49,261 nucleotides of DNA from SFWF01 sp045587065 (lineage in GTDB: Bacteria; Bacillota; Clostridia; Oscillospirales; Acutalibacteraceae): contig JAZNBQ010000102.1 of the NCBI GenBank assembly GCA_045587065.1, forward strand, positions 1 through 49,261. Reading direction: 5' to 3'. A program made the position numbers and the translations under genes. Positions 31,815 to 40,935 of the stretch are shown here, piece by piece; position 1 is the stretch's first letter; the number at the start of each line of letters is the position of its first letter. The notes below the pieces were generated by a model. That model made no database searches and was not told the origin of the DNA. It was given only the letters and a program-made list of their open reading frames with translations.

Positions 31815-33491
31815 ATGTTTAACGGAAATGTGTTGCGCGATGCAATCATCTCAGCTGCAAATAATATAGCAAATAACAGAAAACAGGTGGATGACCTTAA
31901 CGTTTTCCCTGTTCCTGACGGAGATACCGGTACAAATATGTCTATGAGTATCGGCAATGCCGCTAGAGAACTTGAAAGAATCGAAGGTGAAACTGTTGGT
32001 AAGGTTGCCGCTGCGGCTGCCTCTGCTCTGCTTCGTGGTGCAAGAGGAAACTCAGGCGTTATCACCTCTCTTCTTTTCAGAGGTTTTGCCAAGGGCTTTA
32101 AGGACGCAGAAGAGATTACCCCTGAAAATCTTTCTGCTGCTTTCACTTTTGGTGTTGAGGCCGCTTACAAGGCAGTTATGAAGCCAACCGAAGGCACAAT
32201 ACTTACTGTTGCAAGAGTTACAAGTGAATATGCAGTTGTTGCAAAAACCGAAGGCAAAAACGCACTTGAGGTTTTTGAAGCCGCTATGGAAGGTGCTAAC
32301 ACCGCTCTTGCCAATACTCCCGAACTGCTTCCTGTTCTTAAAAAAGCAGGTGTTGTAGATGCAGGTGGTAAAGGCTTTGTTGTAATTCTTGAGGGTATGT
32401 ACTCCGTACTGAAAGACGGTAAAATTATAGAATCCAAGGTTTCTTCCGACACAGTAGAAGAGGAAGAAAATGAATCAAGAAACGCTGCAGGAGAATTTGA
32501 AGGAGATATTAACTTCCCATACTGCACCGAGTTCATCGTTAACAGAGACAAAAATTCAGACAAAGAACCTTCTGAACTCAGAGCATATCTTGAAAGCATT
32601 GGTGACTGCGTTGTTGTGGTTGATGACGAAGAGATTATTAAAGTTCACGTTCACACCGACCATCCGGGCAATGCAATTGAAAAAGCTCTTACTTTCGGTC
32701 CTCTTGTTAAACTTAAAATAGAGAATATGTGTGACCAACACGAACGCGCTAAGCACGATTCTGAAAATTCTTCTAAGAAACCTGCTAAGAATGCAGAGCG
32801 CACCGAAACTATTAAGGCTGTTGCTCCTGAAAAGCATTTCGGCTTCGTTTCTGTTTGTGCAGGCGATGGTATTGCAGAGCTTTTCCGTGACCTTGGCATT
32901 GACACTATTGTTAGTGGCGGTCAGACCATGAACCCAAGCACTGATGACATTCTTCGTGCTATTGAGGCCACTCCTGCTGAGACTGTTTTTGTGCTTCCTA
33001 ATAACAAAAACATTATTATGGCGGCAGAACAGGCTATTCCTCTTGCTACCAGAAAGGTTATTGTTATTCATACACGTACCATTCCACAAGGTATTTCCTG
33101 TGCTCTTAACTTTGACCCTGATGCAGATGACGATGCCAACGCTTTGGCTATGCAAGGGGCTATTGATAACGTTTCTACCGGTCAGGTTACCTTTGCTGCA
33201 AGAGATTCTGAGTTTGACGGCAAGGCTATCAAACAAGGCGAATTACTTGCTCTTGATAACGGCAAGATTACCTTTACTGAAACCGACCTTGAAAAATGCA
33301 TGGTAAAGCTTACAAAACAGCTTATTGGAAAGAACTCTCAGTTTGTTACCCTGTTCTACGGTGAGGACATTTCTGAAGAAGATGCCAATGCTATTTATGA
33401 AAAAATAAATGAAAAATTCTCAGACAAGGTTGAAATCACCTTGGTTAACGGCGGCCAACCTGTCTATTATTTCATTATTTCGGTTGAATAA
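31815..33491 (+). CDS. DAK2/FakA-like fatty-acid kinase catalytic protein (YloV type)
   Basis: FakA phosphorylates fatty acids held by a FakB carrier. The N-terminal DhaL/DAK2 ATP-binding domain (about residues 8-200) contains NVFPVPDGDTGTNMSMS, whose aspartates bind Mg-ATP, then RGARGNSGVI and GVVDAGGKGFV. A middle domain follows (about 235-310, with PYCTEFIV and VHVHTDHPG), then a C-terminal DegV-like domain (about 340-558). The length of 558 residues matches YloV. It begins with AAGGAG 47 bp after asp23. No FakB gene is in the window, so kinase activity on fatty acids is inferred from the family. Confidence 0.9.
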   Translation: MFNGNVLRDAIISAANNIANNRKQVDDLNVFPVPDGDTGTNMSMSIGNAARELERIEGETVGKVAAAAASALLRGARGNSGVITSLLFRGFAKGFKDAEEITPENLSAAFTFGVEAAYKAVMKPTEGTILTVARVTSEYAVVAKTEGKNALEVFEAAMEGANTALANTPELLPVLKKAGVVDAGGKGFVVILEGMYSVLKDGKIIESKVSSDTVEEEENESRNAAGEFEGDINFPYCTEFIVNRDKNSDKEPSELRAYLESIGDCVVVVDDEEIIKVHVHTDHPGNAIEKALTFGPLVKLKIENMCDQHERAKHDSENSSKKPAKNAERTETIKAVAPEKHFGFVSVCAGDGIAELFRDLGIDTIVSGGQTMNPSTDDILRAIEATPAETVFVLPNNKNIIMAAEQAIPLATRKVIVIHTRTIPQGISCALNFDPDADDDANALAMQGAIDNVSTGQVTFAARDSEFDGKAIKQGELLALDNGKITFTETDLEKCMVKLTKQLIGKNSQFVTLFYGEDISEEDANAIYEKINEKFSDKVEITLVNGGQPVYYFIISVE

Positions 33492-33493
33492 TT

Positions 33494-35509
33494 ATGGCAA
33501 ACTTTAATGACAACATTCAGTATTTAAAGGGCGTGGGAGAAAAACGCGCTCTCCTCTTTAAAAAATTGGGCACCCAAACAATTGGTGCCCTTTTACGTTT
33601 TTACCCTAGGTCTTATGAAAATTGGAGTGATATTACTCCCATAAACCAGGCAAGAGGTATGGGAAATGTTTGCATTAAAGCTGTTGTTTTAACCCCTATT
33701 AAAGAAAACTTTATTCGCAAGAATATGGTTCTTTATAAATTTATGGTTGGAGATGGTAGCGGCAATATGTCGGTTACTATTTTCAACAACAAGTATGATG
33801 CGGCAAAAATCCACGTAGGAGAAGAATTTTTATTTTACGGCAAACTAAACACCGACAGTTTCAGTATAGAAATGAGTTCTCCTAAAATCAGACCTGTAAA
33901 GGCTACAGGCATAAGACCTATTTACCCTACTGTTTCAGGTATTTCTTCTACGGCAATAGAAAATCAGGTTAAAATTGCTCTGTCTTCTACACCGCTAAAA
34001 GAATTTTTGCCCCAGTCTATAATAGAAAAAAACAACCTTTGCAGTTTTGAATTTGCTCTTTCTAACATACATTTCCCTGAAAGTGAAGAAGCTTTAAATC
34101 GTGCTCGAAAAAGACTTATTTTTGAAGAACTCTTTTTACTGCAAACCTCACTTTTGCTACTTAAAAACATAAATCGCGGCAGAACTGCCTTAGTTTTAAA
34201 GCAGGATTTTACTAACGATTTTATAGATAAACTACCCTTTTCTTTGACCAATGCCCAACTGCGTTGCATAAAAGAATGTGCAGATGATATGAAACTAACC
34301 CGTCCTATGAACCGTTTGATTCAAGGAGACGTGGGTAGCGGCAAAACCGCCGTTTGTGCTGCAATTTCTTACAGCTCGGTTAAAAACGGCTTTCAGGTAG
34401 CGGTTATGGTTCCTACCGAAATTTTAGCCGAGCAACATTTTGCCACCTTTAAAAAGTTTTTTGAAAACACCCATGTTTCCTGCGATATATTAACAGGAAG
34501 ACTTACCAAAAAGCAAAAAGAACTGGCAAAAGAAAGACTGCTTAGCGGCGAGACTAACATAATAATAGGCACACATGCGCTACTTAGTGATAACGTTCAG
34601 TTTAACAATTTAGGTTTGGTTGTTACCGACGAGCAACACCGCTTTGGCGTTGAACAAAGGGCATCTCTTACTGCAAAGGGCAGACATCCACACACCCTTG
34701 TTATGTCTGCAACTCCTATTCCTCGTACTCTTGCCCTTATTATGTACGGTGACCTTGATATTTCTATAATTGACGAGTACCCAAAAGGCAGAATGCCTAT
34801 AGAAAGTTATGCCGTTTCAAGCGAACTTCACGAGAGGGTATATAATTATATAAAAAAGCACATTGACGAAGGCAGACAAGGTTATATTGTTTGTCCCTTG
34901 GTTGAAGAAAACGACACCGACTTGATTCCTGCAGAAGAATATTATGAACTTCTGAAAAATAATCAGTTTAAGAATTACAGATTAGGTCTTATTCATGGTA
35001 AAATGAAGGCCTCAGAAAAAGACATAATTATGAGAGAGTTCGGACTTGGAAACATTGACCTGCTTATTGCCACTACGGTTATTGAAGTAGGCATTGACGT
35101 ACCAAACGCCGCTATTATGGTAATAGAAAATGCCGAGCGTTTTGGCCTTTCTCAACTTCATCAGTTAAGGGGTCGAATCGGCAGAGGCCAACATAAATCT
35201 ACCTGTATTTTCATATCGGACAGTACAGGCACTGCAAAAAAGCGACTTGACATTATGTGTGCTTCTCAGGACGGCTTTAAAATTGCCGACGAAGATTTGA
35301 AACTCAGGGGCCCCGGAGATTTTCTGGGAAACAAGCAACACGGTCTGCCTGAACTTCACATTGCAGACTTTGTTTTAGACATTGAGGTTTTACGAGACGC
35401 AGGAAAACAAGCAAAGGCATTGCTTGAAGATGACTTTACTCTTGAGAAAAATGAAAATGCCGCTTTTAAAGAAGAAATTCAATCCCTACTATTAAAACAA
35501 AGGAACTAA
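33494..35509 (+). CDS. recG: ATP-dependent DNA helicase RecG
   Basis: RecG remodels stalled replication forks and branch-migrates Holliday junctions. The N-terminal wedge/OB domain (about 1-170) is followed by the SF2 helicase core with Walker A GDVGSGKTAV (about 280), DEQH motif (about 379-382), ATPIPRTLAL, and the helicase C-terminal motifs TTVIEVGIDVPNA and QLRGRIGRGQHKS. The length of 671 residues is normal. It starts two bases after the FakA-like gene. Confidence 0.96.
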   Translation: MANFNDNIQYLKGVGEKRALLFKKLGTQTIGALLRFYPRSYENWSDITPINQARGMGNVCIKAVVLTPIKENFIRKNMVLYKFMVGDGSGNMSVTIFNNKYDAAKIHVGEEFLFYGKLNTDSFSIEMSSPKIRPVKATGIRPIYPTVSGISSTAIENQVKIALSSTPLKEFLPQSIIEKNNLCSFEFALSNIHFPESEEALNRARKRLIFEELFLLQTSLLLLKNINRGRTALVLKQDFTNDFIDKLPFSLTNAQLRCIKECADDMKLTRPMNRLIQGDVGSGKTAVCAAISYSSVKNGFQVAVMVPTEILAEQHFATFKKFFENTHVSCDILTGRLTKKQKELAKERLLSGETNIIIGTHALLSDNVQFNNLGLVVTDEQHRFGVEQRASLTAKGRHPHTLVMSATPIPRTLALIMYGDLDISIIDEYPKGRMPIESYAVSSELHERVYNYIKKHIDEGRQGYIVCPLVEENDTDLIPAEEYYELLKNNQFKNYRLGLIHGKMKASEKDIIMREFGLGNIDLLIATTVIEVGIDVPNAAIMVIENAERFGLSQLHQLRGRIGRGQHKSTCIFISDSTGTAKKRLDIMCASQDGFKIADEDLKLRGPGDFLGNKQHGLPELHIADFVLDIEVLRDAGKQAKALLEDDFTLEKNENAAFKEEIQSLLLKQRN

Positions 35510-35524
35510 AAAAACGGAGAAATT

Positions 35525-36385
35525 ATGCTAGAGATACTAAAACATTCATTTATTCACTCTATTATCGACACACTGAAAATGCTTCCTATTTTGTTTTTGG
35601 CTTATCTTTTTATGGAAACCTTAGAACATTTTGAGGGAGAAAAATTCGTTTTGTTTGTTAAGAAAAGCAGAAAGCTGGGGCCTCTGCTTGGCTCTGCATT
35701 GGGAATTATTCCACAGTGCGGATTTTCCGGGGGCATTGCAAGTCTTTACGCGGCAGGAGCCGTTACGACAGGAACTCTTTTTGCAGTTATTTTGTCTACA
35801 AGTGACGAATTGCTTCCCATTCTTCTTTCAAGTTCGGTTTCTCCGGTTTTTATAGCCACTTTTCTTGCCGCTAAATTTTTAGTTTCTTTAGCAGTGGGCT
35901 TTCTCATTGATTTCGTTTTACGCAAAAATCACGCTGAAAAGCCACAAAATATTCACGAATTCTGCGAGAAAGAGCATTGCTCCTGTGACGACGGGATTTT
36001 TCTTTCCGCTCTTAAACATACTGTAAAAATTGTTTTAATTATCATTGTAGTACTTTTTGCTCTTAACTTTTTACTTGAACTTTTACCTGAAGAAAGCATA
36101 AAAGCCTTTCTAAACACGCCTATATTAAGCCAGGTTTTTGCTTGTCTTATTGGTCTGATACCCAGCTGCTCTGTATCTGTACTTCTTTCTAACCTTTACG
36201 TAAGCGGCGCTTTGGGCCTTTCTTCCCTGTTTTGCGGTCTTTTTACTAACGGTGGAATTGCGCTTTTGGTTTTATATAAATCCAACTCTAACAAAAAGGC
36301 AAATTTGATTATTACTGCTTCACTTTTTGTTATTGGTCTTGCTGCCGGCTTGCTTTGTGGCTTTGTTCTTGAAAATATTTTGTAA
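35525..36385 (+). CDS. Putative heavy-metal or manganese exporter (ArsP_2 family)
   Basis: This membrane protein of 286 residues has about eight to ten hydrophobic segments in two related halves. Each half carries a proline/serine-cysteine motif: GIIPQCGFSGGIASLYAAGA (about residues 60-79) and GLIPSCSVSVLLSNLYVSGA (about 203-222). A cytoplasmic loop with CEKEHCSCDDG (about 146-156) could bind metal. These features match the family annotated as putative manganese or arsenic exporter. The ion is not known. It starts 15 bp after recG with CGGAG. Confidence 0.75.
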   Translation: MLEILKHSFIHSIIDTLKMLPILFLAYLFMETLEHFEGEKFVLFVKKSRKLGPLLGSALGIIPQCGFSGGIASLYAAGAVTTGTLFAVILSTSDELLPILLSSSVSPVFIATFLAAKFLVSLAVGFLIDFVLRKNHAEKPQNIHEFCEKEHCSCDDGIFLSALKHTVKIVLIIIVVLFALNFLLELLPEESIKAFLNTPILSQVFACLIGLIPSCSVSVLLSNLYVSGALGLSSLFCGLFTNGGIALLVLYKSNSNKKANLIITASLFVIGLAAGLLCGFVLENIL

Positions 36386-36401
36386 ACATTTATTTATCTT
36401 A

Positions 36402-36430
36402 TTGCTTTTAATGAAAATTTGTTTTAAAAT
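36402..36430 (+). promoter_or_regulatory. Promoter of the membrane-protein pair
   Basis: TTGCTT (36402-36407) and TAAAAT (36425-36430) have a 17-bp spacer and lie about 30 bp before the start at 36461. Confidence 0.55.
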
Positions 36431-36460
36431 GAATTATCTAAACTTTCAGGAGGAAAATTT

Positions 36461-37189
36461 ATGAAAAACGAAAATTTAAAACATGGCTTTAAGCTACTTA
36501 GCAAATATATTTTCTGTCTGTTTATGGCCTTTTTTATAAATCTTTCCTTTACTATGATTGAAACTGCTGTAGCTACCACAAATCTCGGGTACAAGGTTTC
36601 TTATCACGACACTAAATCTGACAGTCTTGTGGAGCTTTACACCCACTATAATGAAGACGGAGAAGATACAAAGTTCGCAGAGTATGAAAAACAAGGCTAC
36701 TCTCTTATTAAGCAGGGCTTCCGCTCTGAACCCGGTAAGGCGACTCATACTCTTTTCATGGTAGCATGTCAGGGCATAATTCTTGTTATAGTCTTTCTAT
36801 TCTTTCACAACACTCTTTATTTTATGGGAGATTCCGACTGCAACAAGGTTAATTTTGGGCAAATAAAGCCTGACAAATTAAAGGGCCTTAAAATAGGTCT
36901 TGTAACTACTGCTTTTCAGTTTGTTTCCTATGTTTTGCTTATATTAGGCAAATTTGGTATTATTAAAAACGGTATATTCTTAGTCTTCAGACTTTGTAAT
37001 TTCCACTTTAATCCTATTATTATGTCCATTGTGGGAAACACTGCAACACTTAGCGAAATTAGTTGGACAAGCATCTTATGCCTTTTCCCACTTATCTTAA
37101 TTACACCTGTTTTATCGTTTGTCCTTTACTTCTTAGGTTACAAGCGCATTAAACTTTTAGAAAATTTGGTTTATAAAAAGGAGAAATAA
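36461..37189 (+). CDS. Membrane protein of unknown function
   Basis: I do not recognise a family. The 242-residue protein has four hydrophobic segments (about 14-36, 97-122, 145-166 and 205-230). A polar loop of about 60 residues lies between the first two; it is probably extracytoplasmic and carries many acidic and tyrosine residues. The tail is short and basic. AGGAGG precedes the ATG. The next gene starts three bases after the stop, so the two proteins probably act together in the membrane. Confidence 0.6.
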   Translation: MKNENLKHGFKLLSKYIFCLFMAFFINLSFTMIETAVATTNLGYKVSYHDTKSDSLVELYTHYNEDGEDTKFAEYEKQGYSLIKQGFRSEPGKATHTLFMVACQGIILVIVFLFFHNTLYFMGDSDCNKVNFGQIKPDKLKGLKIGLVTTAFQFVSYVLLILGKFGIIKNGIFLVFRLCNFHFNPIIMSIVGNTATLSEISWTSILCLFPLILITPVLSFVLYFLGYKRIKLLENLVYKKEK

Positions 37190-37191
37190 TT

Positions 37192-38013
37192 TTGGCAAAA
37201 TTTGGTTTTTTTGATTACACTAAGCCAGGTCCCGGTGTTGACAAAAATGCACCTAAGAAAAAGGCTTTTTTTGAATTCTTTGAGCTTTGGTTTAATAATA
37301 TCTGGAGTCTTATTTCTGTTAATATAACTTTCTTTCTTGTAAATTTGTTTATTATTCCAAACGGCCTTGCCTCAGCGGGTATGGCAAACGTGACCAGAAG
37401 CATTGTAAGAGGCAAACACTCCTTTGGTGTTTCTGACTTTTGGGAAACTATTAAGAAGAACTGGAAACAGGCTCTTCCTGCAGGTATTATCAACATAATT
37501 TTTACCGCTTTATTAGTCTTTGGAATCTGGTTTTACTATACCGGCAGTGGTGCTTTCTCGGTTGTCGGCACAGGTGTGCTTCTTGGCTTATTTATTATTT
37601 TTGCCATTATGAAATATTACATATGGCTTATTTTGATAACCTTTAAGCTCCCTCTTAAAAAGATTTATAAAAACTCGTTTTTACTGGTTTTTGTTAACTT
37701 TAAAAAGAATTTATTAATCGGTTTTGCCTCTATTCTTTATTACGTTTTAATGGGTCTTATCTTCTGGGCGCTACCATACAGTGTAGTTCTCATTATTCTA
37801 ATACTCATAACAATTATGTTATTTACAGGACTTAGACAACTGTTGATTATGTATTGTGTTTTTCCTGCTGTAGAAAAGACTATGATTATTCCTTACTACA
37901 AGGAAAATCCTGATGCAGATATTGAGCAGAGAAGAAATCTCGGTCTTATTGATGAGGACGATGTTGATACGGTTTTTGATGACAACAGAATGCTAAAACC
38001 AGATGATGAATAA
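37192..38013 (+). CDS. DUF624-like (YesL-type) membrane protein
   Basis: The 273-residue protein has five to six hydrophobic segments and the pattern FFELWFNNIWSLISVNITFF followed by an IVRGKHSFGVSDFWETIKKNWKQAL loop, which resembles DUF624/YesL proteins. Those are often linked to carbohydrate transport, but no such genes are near. The C-terminus is an acidic tail (about 240-273) rich in Asp and Glu. The start is TTG at 37192 with AAGGAG nine bases upstream; no ATG is in position. It probably works with the preceding membrane protein. Confidence 0.6.
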   Translation: MAKFGFFDYTKPGPGVDKNAPKKKAFFEFFELWFNNIWSLISVNITFFLVNLFIIPNGLASAGMANVTRSIVRGKHSFGVSDFWETIKKNWKQALPAGIINIIFTALLVFGIWFYYTGSGAFSVVGTGVLLGLFIIFAIMKYYIWLILITFKLPLKKIYKNSFLLVFVNFKKNLLIGFASILYYVLMGLIFWALPYSVVLIILILITIMLFTGLRQLLIMYCVFPAVEKTMIIPYYKENPDADIEQRRNLGLIDEDDVDTVFDDNRMLKPDDE

Positions 38014-38016
38014 AAT

Positions 38017-38045
38017 AAAAACGCTAAGGCGATGCCTTAGCGTTT
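38017..38045. terminator. Bidirectional terminator
   Basis: AAAACGCTAAGGC, loop GAT, GCCTTAGCGTTTT: a 13-bp perfect stem flanked by A and T runs. It overlaps the last codons of the convergent asparaginase gene. Confidence 0.85.
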
Positions 38046-39044
38046 TATTATTTCGTAATATAGATTTTCTCTTATGAATCCCAAGTTTTCTGTGCTATAC
38101 GCAAGAATAAGTTTTGCAAAAGCCGCTTCAGGAGAAATGTTAACGAGTTTATGAACATTATCCAGCTTTACCGTTTGGTCTAAGCTTTCATAAATCAATC
38201 CCTCTTCCGCCTTAAAGGAAGAAATATAGACGTCCACATTTTGTTCCTTTAAGCGTTTGGCAAACTTATAAAATGAGGTTCCGTCCCCCTGTGTGCAAAA
38301 GGTTGCGCTATGATAGCCAAGATTTAAAACAGCTTTGAGACCCGTTATATTAATCCTGTCATAATCAAGGCCGGGGTAGGCTTTAATTATTGCAACATTA
38401 TTTTCAAGCTTTTTTACTAAAAGCCTTTCTTTTGGGGCGTTTATTTCTTCAAGAGCAGGATTTGTGCTACTTGGATTTAATACAAATCTACCTTTTTCTA
38501 TTTTGCCCAAGGTTTCTTTATTAAAACTGCTAAAATTATCGGCAAAGGGGTCGGCTTCACAAAGCCTTGATGCCAGATAAACAGAATTTTCTATATCTTT
38601 ATAGCAAACGAAAACACCGCGTTTTATCTTGTCGTCTGTTATAAGGTCAATAGCGCTTTTAAAGTTTTCAAGACCGTTACTTTTAGGGTCGTCTAAAATA
38701 TAGTTAGCGGCAATAAAAACAACCGGACAGGCTTTATGTCTTAACAGATAACTACCCATTGCGGCGGTGTAGGAAACCGTATCGCTTCCGTGAGTTATTA
38801 TAATGCCGTCATATTTGCTCTCGTCTACACTGTTTACTGCATCAAAAAGCAAATTCCAATATTCCACAGTCATATTCTCACTTAAAACAGTAAAGGGTTC
38901 TAAAATATCAAAACTGTGGTTTTCCTCTGCTATTTCAGAATATTTACTAATCAAAAGTTTTTGGTCTGTAGGCGCTATATTTCCCTTACTGTTAAGGGTG
39001 CTTCCTATTGTGCCCCCTGTGAAGACAACTAAAATATTAGCCAT
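38037..39044 (-). CDS. ansA: L-asparaginase
   Basis: It hydrolyses asparagine to aspartate and ammonia. The first catalytic threonine lies in FTGGTIGSTLNS (T11/T13 region) and the second in IITHGSDTVSYTAAM, the two signatures of type I/II asparaginases. No signal peptide is seen, so it is the cytoplasmic form. The length of 335 residues is normal. Its start overlaps mscL by 8 bp. Confidence 0.93.
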   Translation of the reverse strand: MANILVVFTGGTIGSTLNSKGNIAPTDQKLLISKYSEIAEENHSFDILEPFTVLSENMTVEYWNLLFDAVNSVDESKYDGIIITHGSDTVSYTAAMGSYLLRHKACPVVFIAANYILDDPKSNGLENFKSAIDLITDDKIKRGVFVCYKDIENSVYLASRLCEADPFADNFSSFNKETLGKIEKGRFVLNPSSTNPALEEINAPKERLLVKKLENNVAIIKAYPGLDYDRINITGLKAVLNLGYHSATFCTQGDGTSFYKFAKRLKEQNVDVYISSFKAEEGLIYESLDQTVKLDNVHKLVNISPEAAFAKLILAYSTENLGFIRENLYYEIIKR

Positions 39045-39483
39045 TTTTACCTTCTTTTAAAGCATCGCGGATTTCTTTTAAGATATCAAGCTCGGTTTCT
39101 GCTTGTTCTTCTGCAGCTTCTTCTTTTACTTCTTCTGCTTTTTTAAACTTGGCCTGTACTCCTAGTATAACTTTAAGCATAATGAATATGCAAAATGCAA
39201 TAATTAAAAAGTCAATTACTGTCTGAAGAAAATTACCGTAAGCAAGGGCTGTTTCTGCAGTTACAACGCTACCATCTGCAGCAACTACTGCTTCTTTAAT
39301 TACCCATTTCCAATCTGTAACGCTAAGTCCGCCAACAACGATACTAACAAGTGGCATAATAACGTCGTTAACTAAACTTGTAACGATTTTACCAAAAGCG
39401 CCGCCGATAATAACAGCAACAGCCATATCTACAACGTTGCCCTTGGCAATAAATCCTTTAAACTCCTCGAAAAACTTTTTCAT
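39037..39483 (-). CDS. mscL: Large-conductance mechanosensitive channel
   Basis: MscL opens under membrane tension to release solutes during osmotic downshock. The 148-residue protein has the N-terminal amphipathic helix KKFFEEFKGFIAKGN, the pore helix VVDMAVAVIIGGAFGKIVTSLVNDVIMP, a periplasmic-type loop, the second helix (about 88-108) and an acidic C-terminal bundle. AAAGGAGAG precedes the ATG. It lies four bases after the MATE gene and overlaps ansA. Confidence 0.96.
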   Translation of the reverse strand: MKKFFEEFKGFIAKGNVVDMAVAVIIGGAFGKIVTSLVNDVIMPLVSIVVGGLSVTDWKWVIKEAVVAADGSVVTAETALAYGNFLQTVIDFLIIAFCIFIMLKVILGVQAKFKKAEEVKEEAAEEQAETELDILKEIRDALKEGKNG

Positions 39484-39487
39484 AAAA

Positions 39488-40870
39488 TTACTCTCCTTTT
39501 AATAAAATTTCTTTTTTTCTTCTTATTATCATCAAGCAAATAAACTGTGCTAAGAAGGTAATAAACCAAGAGATTGGGTAGGACACGAACAAGGCTTCCA
39601 GACTTGCTCCAAGCCATCTGAATGCAGTAAAAATCCACAACAGCCTTATTCCGCAAACACCTGATATGCTTACAAGCATTGGTGTCCAGGAAACCCCTAT
39701 TCCTCTGAGAGCTCCAACAGTAACGCTCATAAGTCCGCCCATAAAGAAGCTAAAGCCCATAACGTTTATTCTGGTTTGTCCGTGCTTAATTATATCTGCA
39801 GGTAAAACGTTCTTGTCTACAGATGACGCAGCGGTAAAGAGCGACAATAATTCTTTTGAAAATATTACCGTTATAATACCTACCGAAAGTCCTGCTATAA
39901 TTACAAACAGGGCGCATCTTTTATAAACACCTCTGATTCTTTTAGGTTGTTTAGCGCCGAAGTTTTGAGACGTAAAGGCAAGGCAGGTATGATAAAAACC
40001 GTCCATTGCTACAAATACCATATTCTCTATAGTCGCCGCTGCCGCAGAGCCTGAAACCACTGCCGCACCAAAAGAATTAATAGTAGACTGTATTATGATG
40101 TTTGAAACTGAAAATACACAGCTTTGTATACTTGCAGGGAATCCCAAAGCTAACATTTCCTTTAAGGATTTTATATGTATTTTAGTCTTTCTGATTTCGT
40201 ATTTGTAAATATCGTCGGTTTTGGTCAGATAATATACTACCATTACGGCAGAATAAATCATTGAAACAACCGTTGCTATAGCTACACCCATAACACTAAG
40301 GTTAAAACCAACCACAAGAATGATATTTAAAACAACATTGATAATTCCTGATACAGTTAAAATATAAAGAGGCCTTTTAGAATCTCCTGCGGCACGAAGG
40401 ATTGCCGCACCAAAATTGTAAACTGTAGTAGCCGGCATACCTAAAAAGTATATTTTAAGGTACAAGGAGGCAAGGTCTAAAACCTCCGTGGGTGTAGACA
40501 TTAGTTCAAGTGCTTTTCTTGCACCAAATAGACCTATAACCATTGCCAATATGCCGCAGATAACACTTACTGCCATAGCGGTATGAACTACCTCAGAAAG
40601 CTCTTTTTTTGCTTTTGCGCCGTAGCAACGTCCAACTATAATATTAGCGCCTATGGAAAGGCCTATAAAAAAGTTAATTATAAGATTAATAAGCGCCGTA
40701 TTAGAACCAACTGCAGCCAGGGCGGTGCCTCCTGCCCATCTTGCAACAACAATCATATCTGCAGCATTATAAATCAGTTGCAAAGCACCTGACAAAACTA
40801 CAGGCAAGGCATAAAGCAAAATGTTCTTGCTAAGAGGTCCATTTAGCATATCTATATTATTTTTTCGCAT
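39488..40870 (-). CDS. MATE-family efflux transporter
   Basis: This is a sodium- or proton-driven exporter with twelve hydrophobic segments in two six-helix halves. Typical sequences are LPVVLSGALQLIYNAADMIVV near the start and GFPASIQSCVFSVSNIIIQS at the start of the second half. The ATG at 40868-40870 gives 460 residues. An in-frame TTG 18 bp upstream is possible but lies in the arm of a large hairpin, so the ATG is preferred. It is followed by mscL and ansA. The substrate is unknown. Confidence 0.9.
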   Translation of the reverse strand: MRKNNIDMLNGPLSKNILLYALPVVLSGALQLIYNAADMIVVARWAGGTALAAVGSNTALINLIINFFIGLSIGANIIVGRCYGAKAKKELSEVVHTAMAVSVICGILAMVIGLFGARKALELMSTPTEVLDLASLYLKIYFLGMPATTVYNFGAAILRAAGDSKRPLYILTVSGIINVVLNIILVVGFNLSVMGVAIATVVSMIYSAVMVVYYLTKTDDIYKYEIRKTKIHIKSLKEMLALGFPASIQSCVFSVSNIIIQSTINSFGAAVVSGSAAAATIENMVFVAMDGFYHTCLAFTSQNFGAKQPKRIRGVYKRCALFVIIAGLSVGIITVIFSKELLSLFTAASSVDKNVLPADIIKHGQTRINVMGFSFFMGGLMSVTVGALRGIGVSWTPMLVSISGVCGIRLLWIFTAFRWLGASLEALFVSYPISWFITFLAQFICLMIIRRKKEILLKGE

Positions 40871-40878
40871 AAAATCAC

Positions 40879-40930
40879 AATCCCACAACTAAGGCTATAC
40901 AAATTATAGCACAGTTGTGGGATTATGCAA
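40879..40930 (-). promoter_or_regulatory. MATE promoter inside an 18-bp two-tier stem-loop
   Basis: On the minus strand, -35 TTGCAT (40925-40930) and -10 TATAAT (40903-40908) have a 16-bp spacer. The outer arms AATCCCACAACT / AGTTGTGGGATT (40879-40890, 40913-40924) and inner arms GCTATA / TATAGC (40894-40899, 40905-40910) form a long dyad around the -10. It could be an operator, or the terminator of thiT, though no good T run follows. Confidence 0.55.
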
Positions 40931-40935
40931 GTTTT

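Noticed and set aside
32556..33236. 226-codon open frame antisense to the FakA-like gene
   Set aside because: Longest shadow in the window, but no ribosome site, no domain, and the sense strand encodes a conserved family.
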